A stretch of 8,718 bases of DNA from contig CAJONM010000084.1 in NCBI GenBank assembly GCA_905235885.1, forward strand, positions 1 to 8,718, read 5' to 3'. Under the pieces are notes generated by a model. It saw nothing but the letters and a program-made list of their open reading frames with translations. It searched no databases and had not been told where the DNA came from. The position numbers were made by a program, and so were the translations under genes. The stretch comes from an uncultured Clostridia bacterium. Lineage in GTDB: Bacteria > Bacillota > Clostridia > UBA1381. Below, in pieces: positions 1 to 5,476 of this stretch (its first letter is position 1; each line of letters starts with the position of its first letter).

Positions 1-28
1 ACCTATGGTCGGAAACGCACATGGGCAT

Positions 29-84
29 AACAAAGCGCTTTATCTTCTCTGCCCGCCGCAGGCGTGCGCCGAAGGCGCTTTGTT
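29..84. other. Imperfect long hairpin upstream of the GntR operon, possibly the terminator of an upstream gene
   Basis: Bases 29-41 (AACAAAGCGCTTT) can pair with 72-84 (AAGGCGCTTTGTT) over 13 positions with one G-T wobble. The enclosed GC-rich loop can itself fold, for example GGCG 61-64 with CGCC 67-70. On the plus strand it is followed by a loose T-rich stretch (85-98), so it may terminate a gene to the left of the window. The tail is weak and the loop is long, so a dispersed intergenic repeat is also possible. No protein-coding gene was recognised in bases 1-173. Confidence 0.35.
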
Positions 85-100
85 CTTTGCATTTTATGTA

Positions 101-129
101 TTGACATACGGAAAGAACTATGCTATAAT
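101..129 (+). promoter_or_regulatory. Consensus sigma-A promoter of the gntR/ABC operon
   Basis: TTGACA at 101-106 and TATAAT at 124-129 are separated by exactly 17 bp, so both hexamers are perfect consensus. The predicted start is near 136, giving a leader of roughly 38 nt before the repressor gene. So strong a promoter suits an operon held down by a repressor. Confidence 0.9.
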
Positions 130-130
130 A

Positions 131-155
131 ACTGTATTAGAACACTTAGTACAGT
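131..155 (+). promoter_or_regulatory. Palindromic operator over the transcription start, probable GntR autoregulatory site
   Basis: ACTGTATTAG (131-140) and TTAGTACAGT (146-155) form an inverted repeat with a 5-bp centre; 8 of 10 half-site positions match. It begins one base after the -10 box and covers the predicted start at about 136, where a bound protein would block initiation. YtrA-subfamily GntR repressors are known to bind palindromes with GTA/TAC arms beside their own genes. That this repressor binds this site is inferred. Confidence 0.7.
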
Positions 156-160
156 TACTG

Positions 161-167
161 AGAGGTG
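161..167 (+). promoter_or_regulatory. Shine-Dalgarno site that sets the gntR start
   Basis: AGAGGTG matches the anti-Shine-Dalgarno sequence and lies 6 nt before the TTG codon at 174. It contains the upstream in-frame GTG (165-167), so that GTG cannot be the start. The real start is therefore TTG. Confidence 0.75.
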
Positions 168-173
168 ATTTTT

Positions 174-557
174 TTGATAAAGCTTGATTACAGAAGCGGT
201 AAGCCGCTGCATGAGCAGATAGAAGCGTCAATTCGTGAGCTTGTTGTAAACGGGGCATTGAAGGCGGGGGAGCGTCTCCCGTCGGTAAGGGAAATGTCTG
301 TCATGCTGACGGTCAATCCTAATACCGTTCAGCGAGCATATAAGGAGCTTGAAGCGCATGGCGTGATATGCAGTATAAGAGGAAAGGGCAGCTATATATC
401 AAATGCGGCTCATGTAAATAACGAAAGGATGGAGGAACTGTATGAGGTTCTTTCTGCGACCGTTCGCGAGCTTATTTTTCTCGGAGAAAAAAAGGAAAGC
501 ATATCGGATGCTTTAAGCACAATTTACAAGGAGACGAATGAAGATGATCGAAATTAA
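174..557 (+). CDS. GntR-family transcriptional regulator, YtrA subfamily
   Basis: A 127-residue DNA-binding repressor expected to control its own operon, which encodes the ABC transporter that follows. Residues about 8-75 form the winged-helix domain of GntR proteins. The PLHEQI motif opens helix 1, and LPSVREMS followed by VNPNTVQRAYKELE (about 35-60) is the helix-turn-helix core. The wing is GVICSIRGKGSYIS. The C-terminal 50 residues are a short helical dimerisation tail with no FadR or UTRA effector domain, which is diagnostic of the YtrA type (usually about 120-130 residues). The TTG start at 174 is chosen because an AGAGGTG Shine-Dalgarno site overlaps the earlier GTG at 165. The gene overlaps the ATPase start by up to 20 nt. 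The ligand is unknown; YtrA-like repressors often respond to cell-envelope stress or antibiotics. Confidence 0.9.
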   Translation: MIKLDYRSGKPLHEQIEASIRELVVNGALKAGERLPSVREMSVMLTVNPNTVQRAYKELEAHGVICSIRGKGSYISNAAHVNNERMEELYEVLSATVRELIFLGEKKESISDALSTIYKETNEDDRN

Positions 558-1443
558 TGATGTAACAAAAAAATTTGGTGGATTTGCCGCGCTCGACGGA
601 CTCACCATGACGGTTCCTACCGGAAGCATATACGGACTTGTCGGACCCAACGGCGCAGGAAAAACAACGATAATAAATCACATAACGGGATCGCTAAGAC
701 AGGATAGGGGCAGCATTACAATCGACGGCGAGCCTGTATATGAAAATGTATCCGTTAAAGGCAGAGTAGCGGCAATAGCCGATGATTGGTATTATTTCAG
801 CTCCGCGACCGTTGCGGACATGGCGCGGTTTTATAAGGGACTGTATAAGGATTTCAATGACGAAAGATACAAAAAGCTGTGCGAGCTTTTTGATATAAGC
901 GAGAAAAAACAGGTAAGAAGCCTGTCAAAGGGAATGAAAAAGCAGGCAGCATTTTTGATCGTGCTCTCATGTATGCCCGATCATCTTATACTTGATGAGC
1001 CGCTTGACGGACTTGACCCGGTCATGCGCAAGCAGGTTCTAAATCTTATCATAGATGATGTTGCACAGCGTTCAATGACGGTGCTTGTGTCCTCGCATAA
1101 TCTTCGGGAGCTCGAAGATATATGCGACCATGTCGGGATAATACACAAGGGCAAAATGATCATCGAAAAGCCGCTTGATGACCTCAAGGGCAGCGTTCAT
1201 AAATATCAGCTCGCATTTTCGGACGGTATGCCAAAGGAGCTTGAAAAGAAACTGAATGTGCTGCATATATCAAGCATTGCATCGGTATATCAGGTGATCG
1301 TAAAGGATGATACGAATATCAGTGATGAATTGATAGCCGGCTATAAGCCTGTGGTTTTCGACAAGGTGAGCTTAACATTAGAAGAAATATTCATTTATGA
1401 GCTGGGAGGACTTGGATATGATTTCAAAGGTATCATGGTTTAA
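538..1443 (+). CDS. ABC transporter ATP-binding protein, YtrB-like
   Basis: The cytoplasmic ATPase that would power the permease encoded next. At 301 residues it has Walker A GPNGAGKTT (36-44), an ABC signature of the variant form LSKGM (129-133), Walker B LILDEP with catalytic E154, D-loop DGLD (157-160) and switch H187 in SSHNL. The Q-loop glutamine is not visible: the usual place reads AAIADDWYYF (78-87). LSKGM in place of LSGGQ is common in GntR-linked ABC-2 ATPases. After about residue 215 there is a roughly 85-residue C-terminal extension of unknown role. Two starts are possible, ATG 538 and ATG 544; the AAGGAG at 528-533 is 4 or 10 nt away, so the choice is open. It overlaps the repressor gene at its 5' end and the permease gene at its 3' end, indicating one transcript and coupled translation. 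The substrate cannot be read from the sequence. Confidence 0.92.
   Translation: MKMIEINDVTKKFGGFAALDGLTMTVPTGSIYGLVGPNGAGKTTIINHITGSLRQDRGSITIDGEPVYENVSVKGRVAAIADDWYYFSSATVADMARFYKGLYKDFNDERYKKLCELFDISEKKQVRSLSKGMKKQAAFLIVLSCMPDHLILDEPLDGLDPVMRKQVLNLIIDDVAQRSMTVLVSSHNLRELEDICDHVGIIHKGKMIIEKPLDDLKGSVHKYQLAFSDGMPKELEKKLNVLHISSIASVYQVIVKDDTNISDELIAGYKPVVFDKVSLTLEEIFIYELGGLGYDFKGIMV
1404..1410 (+). promoter_or_regulatory. Shine-Dalgarno site that sets the permease start
   Basis: GGGAGGA lies 7 nt before the ATG at 1418 and inside the end of the ATPase gene. It rules out the earlier in-frame ATG at 1397. Confidence 0.7.
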
Positions 1444-3136
1444 TTACGGTATCTACAAAAACACCCTGAAGCGTTTTAAGTGGGGCGCTGTATTATATAC
1501 GATAATATTGTTTTTCTCGGCACCGTTCGTTATAATGACGGAAAAAGGATATTACGGATATAACGGCGTTGAAGAGAATGATTCGCTCTTTGTGGCAATT
1601 TTTGCGGCGATGGTCGTGCCGACTGTGGTGGCGATGCTTATTTACAGATTTGCGCATTCAAAGAACGCGTCACTTTTCATGACTTCAATGCCGGTCAAAA
1701 AGGAAGCGATCTATTTATCATCGCTCTTTGCCGCATTTACTATGATGTCGGTGCCGGTGCTTGTCAATGCTGTCATACTTACTGTTATGCGTTTTACATT
1801 CTATAGCGAGCTTATTCGTTTGGCTCATATTGCATTCTGGACGGGCGTGAACTTATATGTGCTCGCGGTCATGTTTGCTATCGCGACCTTTTCCGCGTTC
1901 CTGACAGGCAATACGCCTGCTGTTGCGGTAATAAATCTTCTACTTATCACATTTCCGTTTATAGTATATCTTTCGGTAAATGTTATAGGCGAGGCGTTTT
2001 TAAAGGGATTTACAGGCTATTCCGTGCTTGAAGATATACTGAAGCTGTCTCCTATACCATGGATAGGCGAAAATCTTTTTGATTATGATAGTGCAAGGCT
2101 GAGCTTCTTTGCAATACTGCGGACATGGCTGTATTTTGCGGCTGCTGTCTTGCTGTATGTTATCAGCGGCTTTCTGTACAAAATCCGAAGGACGGAGCTT
2201 TGCGGCGAGGTCGCGGGTTTTGCGGTTATGAAGCCGATATTGAAATATACGGTCACAACAACAGCGTTTCTGGTATTGTTTTCCATTTTATCCGAAATAG
2301 GCGCTCCGATGCTTTTTGCGGCGGCAACAATGGTTGTTATAACATATTTTGCCTGTGAAATGATAATGGAAAAGCGTATAAACATATTCGCCGGATCAAT
2401 AAAAGGTCTTTTGGCATACGCCGCTGTAATGGCAGCCGTTATCAGCTTCTGCGCATTTACGAGCTTTTTCGGATATGAAACATATGTGCCCGATATAAAT
2501 GATATAAAATGCGTAGCGATTGACGGTATGATCTACAATCGTGAAGCGGACGAATATATGAGTGAGACGGATATTATAGATATGGTGCGTGATACGCACG
2601 CCGATATTATAAATGACGATGACGAAAACAGAGAGAATAATTATTATGTATTCGACATCGAATATATATTAAAGGACGGGAAATCAGTCAGACGCGAATA
2701 TAAGCTGAGCAATGAAAAGAGGGACATATATATAGGCAGGCTGTTTGAGGAAACGGACTACAAATATTATTACACCGGAATGGATATGCTCAATATCGAC
2801 AATATAAAGGTTGTGAATGTTGAAACATATGCACAGGATGAAGATGGATTGACAATGATGAGTTCAAGCGACATCCTAAGCGGCGACAAGGCAAGAGAAC
2901 TCATCCTACGGACAAAGGAGGATCTGGCGCAGGTAAGCTATTCCGATTTTTCGGATGCAGATGAATCGGCAACATATGTACTAAGAATAGATAATAATTA
3001 TTCCCCAAATATTTCTTCCAAAGATGCTGTGTTTAAAAGCTATCCCGACAGTGGTTACGATTCGTTCAGTATCGCTATCAATGAGAAGTTCAAAAGAGCT
3101 GTCAAATATCTTTCCGAATGCGGAATATCAGAGTAA
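1418..3136 (+). CDS. ABC-2-like transporter permease with a large extracytoplasmic C-terminal domain
   Basis: The membrane partner of the upstream ATPase, 572 residues from ATG 1418. By eye it has about nine membrane segments, near residues 24-40, 58-77, 101-124, 138-164, 169-190, 228-254, 276-295, 297-316 and 329-351. Basic residues cluster in the N-terminus and in loops 78-100, 255-275 and 317-328, so those parts should be cytoplasmic. That puts the last about 220 residues (352-572) outside the membrane. This domain is acidic and rich in Tyr and Asp, with repeated short Asp/Glu clusters (for example 397-405), and I do not recognise it with certainty. It resembles the C-terminal domains of unknown function found on some Firmicutes multidrug-type permeases. 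The gene overlaps the ATPase by 26 nt. The likely role is export of, or response to, a membrane-active compound; this is inferred from operon type only. Confidence 0.8.
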   Translation: MISKVSWFNYGIYKNTLKRFKWGAVLYTIILFFSAPFVIMTEKGYYGYNGVEENDSLFVAIFAAMVVPTVVAMLIYRFAHSKNASLFMTSMPVKKEAIYLSSLFAAFTMMSVPVLVNAVILTVMRFTFYSELIRLAHIAFWTGVNLYVLAVMFAIATFSAFLTGNTPAVAVINLLLITFPFIVYLSVNVIGEAFLKGFTGYSVLEDILKLSPIPWIGENLFDYDSARLSFFAILRTWLYFAAAVLLYVISGFLYKIRRTELCGEVAGFAVMKPILKYTVTTTAFLVLFSILSEIGAPMLFAAATMVVITYFACEMIMEKRINIFAGSIKGLLAYAAVMAAVISFCAFTSFFGYETYVPDINDIKCVAIDGMIYNREADEYMSETDIIDMVRDTHADIINDDDENRENNYYVFDIEYILKDGKSVRREYKLSNEKRDIYIGRLFEETDYKYYYTGMDMLNIDNIKVVNVETYAQDEDGLTMMSSSDILSGDKARELILRTKEDLAQVSYSDFSDADESATYVLRIDNNYSPNISSKDAVFKSYPDSGYDSFSIAINEKFKRAVKYLSECGISE

Positions 3137-3139
3137 AAT

Positions 3140-3173
3140 GAAATGAGGAGACCAACTATAGTCTCCTCATTTC
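3140..3173. terminator. Bidirectional terminator between the ABC operon and enolase
   Basis: A perfect 13-bp stem (3140-3152 with 3161-3173) closes an 8-nt loop. On the plus strand the stem core is followed by TTTCTTT, and on the minus strand by a T-rich run (TTCATTTTA). It lies 3 bp after the permease stop and 10 bp after the enolase stop, so it can end both convergent transcripts. Confidence 0.85.
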
Positions 3174-3183
3174 TTTAATGATC

Positions 3184-4482
3184 TTATTTTACATTAAATG
3201 CTGCCTTACCGGGATATATAGCCGCTGAGCCAAGCTCTTCCTCAATACGGAGAAGCTGATTGTACTTAGCAACTCTTTCCGAACGGCTCGGAGCGCCTGT
3301 CTTGATCTGGCAGGTGTTAAGAGCAACAGCGAGATCCGCGATCGTTGTATCCTCTGTCTCGCCCGAACGGTGCGATGTAACAGCCGTATAGCCTGCCTTG
3401 TGCGCCATCTTTATAGCCTCAAGCGTTTCCGAAACAGAACCGATCTGGTTGAGCTTTATAAGGATCGAGTTACCGCAGCCGAGTGAGATACCCTTTGAAA
3501 GACGCTCTGTGTTTGTAACGAACAAATCGTCTCCGACAAGCTGTACCTTGTCACCGAGAGTAGCCGTAAGCTTCTTCCAGCCTTCCCAGTCCTCTTCATC
3601 AAGAGCATCCTCGATAGAAATGATAGGATATTTCTCAACAAGTGCCGCCCAGTGAGCAATAAGCTCATCGGATGTGAAGTCAAGGCCTGATTTCGGCTGA
3701 TGATAATAGCCGATACCCTTCTCGCTCTTCCACTCTGATGAAGCGGCGTCCATAGCGATCATGAAGTCCTTGCCCGGCTCATAGCCTGCCTGCTTAACAG
3801 CTTCAAGGATAGTTGCTATAGTCTCATCGTCATCCTTGAGGTTGGGGGCGAAGCCGCCCTCGTCACCAACTGATGTTGCAAGGTTTCTGCTCTTTAATAT
3901 TTTAGCAAGAGCATGGAACACCTCCGCGCACCAGCGCAGCGCTTCCTTGAATGTCGGTGCGCCTACCGGCATGATCATAAATTCCTGTGTATCAACTGTG
4001 TTTGTTGCATGAGCGCCGCCGTTTAAGATGTTCATCATCGGAACGGGGAGGCGATTTCCGTTTACGCCGCCCAAGAAACGGTAAAGCGGAATGTCAAGCG
4101 ATGATGCAGCTGCTCTTGCTGCGGCTATCGAAACGGCCAATATAGCGTTTGCGCCGAGCTTTGACTTGTCCTTTGTGCCGTCTGCGGCTATCATGGCATT
4201 GTCTATAGCGTATATATCCGACGCGTCCATGCCTACAATGGTGTCGCATATAACGGTGTTGATGTTTTCAACAGCCTTTGAAACACCCTTGCCAAGGTAT
4301 CTGCCCTTGTCGCCGTCGCGAAGCTCAAGAGCCTCAAAAACGCCTGTGGAAGCACCGCTCGGTGCCATGCCTCTGCCTATAGTGCCGTCAGCAAGATAAA
4401 CCTCAGCCTCAACTGTAGGATTGCCTCTTGAGTCAAGGATCTCGCGTCCGACAACTTTTTCAATTGCTAAATATTCTTTCAT
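3184..4482 (-). CDS. eno: Enolase (phosphopyruvate hydratase)
   Basis: Converts 2-phosphoglycerate to phosphoenolpyruvate in glycolysis; cytoplasmic, Mg-dependent. The protein is 432 residues, the usual bacterial length. Visible key residues are the flexible loop APSGASTG (40-47, with S42), H158, E167, the acid/base E208 in GDEGG, metal ligands D245, E291 and D318, catalytic K343 in the signature LIKLNQIGSVSET, H371 in SHRSGETED, and K394. The N-terminal capping domain (about 1-135) precedes the TIM-barrel domain. ATG at 4482 follows AAAGGAG with a spacing of about 7 nt. The gene is not next to gapA, pgk, tpiA or gpmI in this window, so it appears to be transcribed alone. It has its own promoter, divergent from the EutS-like gene, and shares a terminator with the ABC operon. 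Confidence 0.98.
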   Translation of the reverse strand: MKEYLAIEKVVGREILDSRGNPTVEAEVYLADGTIGRGMAPSGASTGVFEALELRDGDKGRYLGKGVSKAVENINTVICDTIVGMDASDIYAIDNAMIAADGTKDKSKLGANAILAVSIAAARAAASSLDIPLYRFLGGVNGNRLPVPMMNILNGGAHATNTVDTQEFMIMPVGAPTFKEALRWCAEVFHALAKILKSRNLATSVGDEGGFAPNLKDDDETIATILEAVKQAGYEPGKDFMIAMDAASSEWKSEKGIGYYHQPKSGLDFTSDELIAHWAALVEKYPIISIEDALDEEDWEGWKKLTATLGDKVQLVGDDLFVTNTERLSKGISLGCGNSILIKLNQIGSVSETLEAIKMAHKAGYTAVTSHRSGETEDTTIADLAVALNTCQIKTGAPSRSERVAKYNQLLRIEEELGSAAIYPGKAAFNVK

Positions 4483-4511
4483 AATAAAACTCCTTTCAAA
4501 TTATATGCTAA

Positions 4512-4540
4512 ATTATACCATAATATTGCAAATAAGTCAA
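4512..4540 (-). promoter_or_regulatory. Sigma-A promoter of enolase with extended -10
   Basis: Read on the minus strand, TTGACT (4540-4535) and TATAAT (4517-4512) are 17 bp apart. The -10 is preceded by TGG, making TGGTATAAT, an extended -10. Transcription should start near 4505, giving a leader of about 22 nt that holds only the Shine-Dalgarno site. No riboswitch or attenuator fits in it. Confidence 0.85.
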
Positions 4541-4580
4541 TAAATATTTCCGTAAATTATCATTGCTTAAAAAATAGCAT

Positions 4581-4601
4581 TTACTACTTGAAAAGAAGTA
4601 A
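4581..4601 (+). promoter_or_regulatory. Inverted repeat centred on the -35 box of the EutS-like operon, candidate operator
   Basis: TTACTACTT (4581-4589) and AAGAAGTAA (4593-4601) are inverted repeats with 8 of 9 positions matching, around a 3-bp centre. The axis falls in the TTGAAA -35 box, where a bound protein would occlude RNA polymerase. No matching regulator gene is recognised nearby, and AT-rich DNA produces such repeats by chance fairly often. Confidence 0.4.
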
Positions 4602-4616
4602 TATTTATGTTATAAT
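4588..4616 (+). promoter_or_regulatory. Sigma-A promoter of the EutS/EutP-like operon with extended -10
   Basis: TTGAAA (4588-4593) and TATAAT (4611-4616) are 17 bp apart, and TGT before the -10 makes TGTTATAAT, an extended -10. The predicted start is near 4623, so the leader is about 28 nt. That is too short for the dual-hairpin EutV antitermination sites known from some eut operons. Confidence 0.85.
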
Positions 4617-4638
4617 GTATGTATCCAAGAGAATATTC

Positions 4639-4644
4639 GGAGGA
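4639..4644 (+). promoter_or_regulatory. Shine-Dalgarno site that sets the EutS-like start
   Basis: GGAGGA lies 6 nt before ATG 4651. The open frame runs back to a TTG at 4588, but that codon is the -35 box and lies upstream of the predicted transcript. Confidence 0.85.
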
Positions 4645-4650
4645 TCGAAA

Positions 4651-5031
4651 ATGGATATAAAAGATATTATAGCAGAGGGCGAGGGCAGAATGCGTATCGT
4701 TCAGGAGCTTGTCCCCGGTAAAGAGATAACGCTTGCCCATGTGATAGCAAGTCCGGATCCTGTTTTATATAAAAAGCTCGGACTCAACCCGGAGCTTGAT
4801 TTTTCAGGATCGGCGATCGGGATATTGACAATCACTCCGGCAGAGACGGCGATAATCGCCGCCGATATTTCAACGAAAGCCGGAAATGTCGACCTGAGCT
4901 TTGTGGACAGATTTTCCGGCACATTGATAACGACAGGTCTTATCTCGGATGTTGAGTCGGGAATTAAAGCCGTTTTGGAGTTTTGCCGTAATAAGCTCGG
5001 CTATAAGGTTTGTGATATTTCCAAAACATGA
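4651..5031 (+). CDS. Bacterial microcompartment shell protein, EutS/PduU family
   Basis: A 126-residue shell hexamer protein of the circularly permuted BMC fold. Family marks are VQELVPGKEITLAHVIA (about 17-33), SAIGILTITPAETAIIAADI (54-73) and VDRFSGTLITTG (85-96). The C-terminus CDISKT closely resembles the ends of EutS and PduU as I remember them. These proteins build the polyhedral shells that enclose ethanolamine or propanediol catabolism. It is longer than E. coli EutS (about 111) and PduU (about 116): there are extra residues at the N-terminus (1-15, acidic and helical) and in the loop at 44-53. EutS has a glycine at the bend before AIG (G39 in E. coli); here that place is S54, as in PduU. 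The ATG at 4651 follows GGAGGA. The stop overlaps the next start as ATGA. No other shell or enzyme gene is in the window, so its compartment is unknown. Confidence 0.9.
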   Translation: MDIKDIIAEGEGRMRIVQELVPGKEITLAHVIASPDPVLYKKLGLNPELDFSGSAIGILTITPAETAIIAADISTKAGNVDLSFVDRFSGTLITTGLISDVESGIKAVLEFCRNKLGYKVCDISKT

Positions 5032-5453
5032 AGAAAATCATACTTATCGGACGCTCGGAGGCAGGGAAGACAACTCTTATGCAGGCGTTGAAGGGCGAGA
5101 GCATACATTATCATAAAACGCAGTATGTAAATCGCTTTGATGTCGTAATAGACACGCCGGGAGAATACATACAATCAAAGAATTTAGGCAGCGCGATCGC
5201 GATGTATTCCTTTGAAGCAGATGTTGTCGGTATGCTTATGAGCGCGACAGAGCCGTATTCGCTGTATCCGCCCGAATGCGCGGTCGTTGCCAACAGGCGC
5301 GTAATAGGGATCATAACGCAAAAAAATGACCCGAATGCGGACATACCCCAGGCTCGGCGCTGGCTTGAGCTTGCCGGCTGTGCGGACATATTTGAGGTAG
5401 ACAGCAAAACGGGCGAGGGGATAGACGAAATACTGAAATATCTGAATGATTAA
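5028..5453 (+). CDS. Small P-loop protein of the EutP/PduV family
   Basis: A 141-residue P-loop protein of the family that accompanies EutS/PduU in microcompartment operons. It has a GTPase-like layout: Walker A/G1 GRSEAGKTT (8-16), a likely switch region KTQYV (30-34), G3 DTPGEY (42-47) and a G4-like QKND (98-101), where the usual N/TKxD has glutamine first. SKTGEG near residue 127 sits where the G5 motif falls. PduV has been linked to movement or localisation of Pdu compartments, and Salmonella EutP has been reported to have acetate kinase activity; which applies here is unknown. Its ATG overlaps the stop of the shell gene (ATGA). No clear Shine-Dalgarno site precedes it, so translation is probably coupled. 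It is somewhat shorter than enterobacterial EutP. Its stop codon lies inside the terminator stem. Confidence 0.88.
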   Translation: MKKIILIGRSEAGKTTLMQALKGESIHYHKTQYVNRFDVVIDTPGEYIQSKNLGSAIAMYSFEADVVGMLMSATEPYSLYPPECAVVANRRVIGIITQKNDPNADIPQARRWLELAGCADIFEVDSKTGEGIDEILKYLND

Positions 5454-5476
5454 AGGGGCTTTTCAGCCCCTTTAAT
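5449..5476. terminator. Bidirectional terminator between the EutP-like gene and phosphoglucomutase
   Basis: A perfect 12-bp stem (5449-5460 with 5465-5476) closes a TTTC loop, with a GGGGCT/AGCCCC core flanked by A/T arms. The T-rich arm serves as the tail on either strand. The stop codon of the EutP-like gene (5451-5453) is inside the stem, and the phosphoglucomutase stop (5477-5479) abuts it. Confidence 0.9.

Noticed and set aside
5..187. 60-residue open frame at the left edge
   Set aside because: It runs through the hairpin, promoter, operator and ribosome site of the repressor gene, and its protein shows no family features.
1397..1417. Longer start for the permease at ATG 1397
   Set aside because: The ATG at 1418 has a GGGAGGA site at the right distance, and the extra residues would encode that site.
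4091..4399. 102-residue plus-strand frame inside enolase
   Set aside because: It is antisense to a fully conserved enolase, has low-complexity composition and no ribosome site or family match.
4588..4650. Longer start for the shell protein at TTG 4588
   Set aside because: The TTG is the -35 box and the added codons span the promoter; GGAGGA points to ATG 4651.
4617..4650. EutV-type antitermination or cobalamin riboswitch in the leader of the shell operon
   Set aside because: The predicted leader is only about 28 nt and forms no dual hairpin or conserved aptamer.
5111..5407. 98-residue minus-strand frame inside the EutP-like gene
   Set aside because: It is a shadow of a conserved P-loop gene on the other strand, with no recognisable motif.
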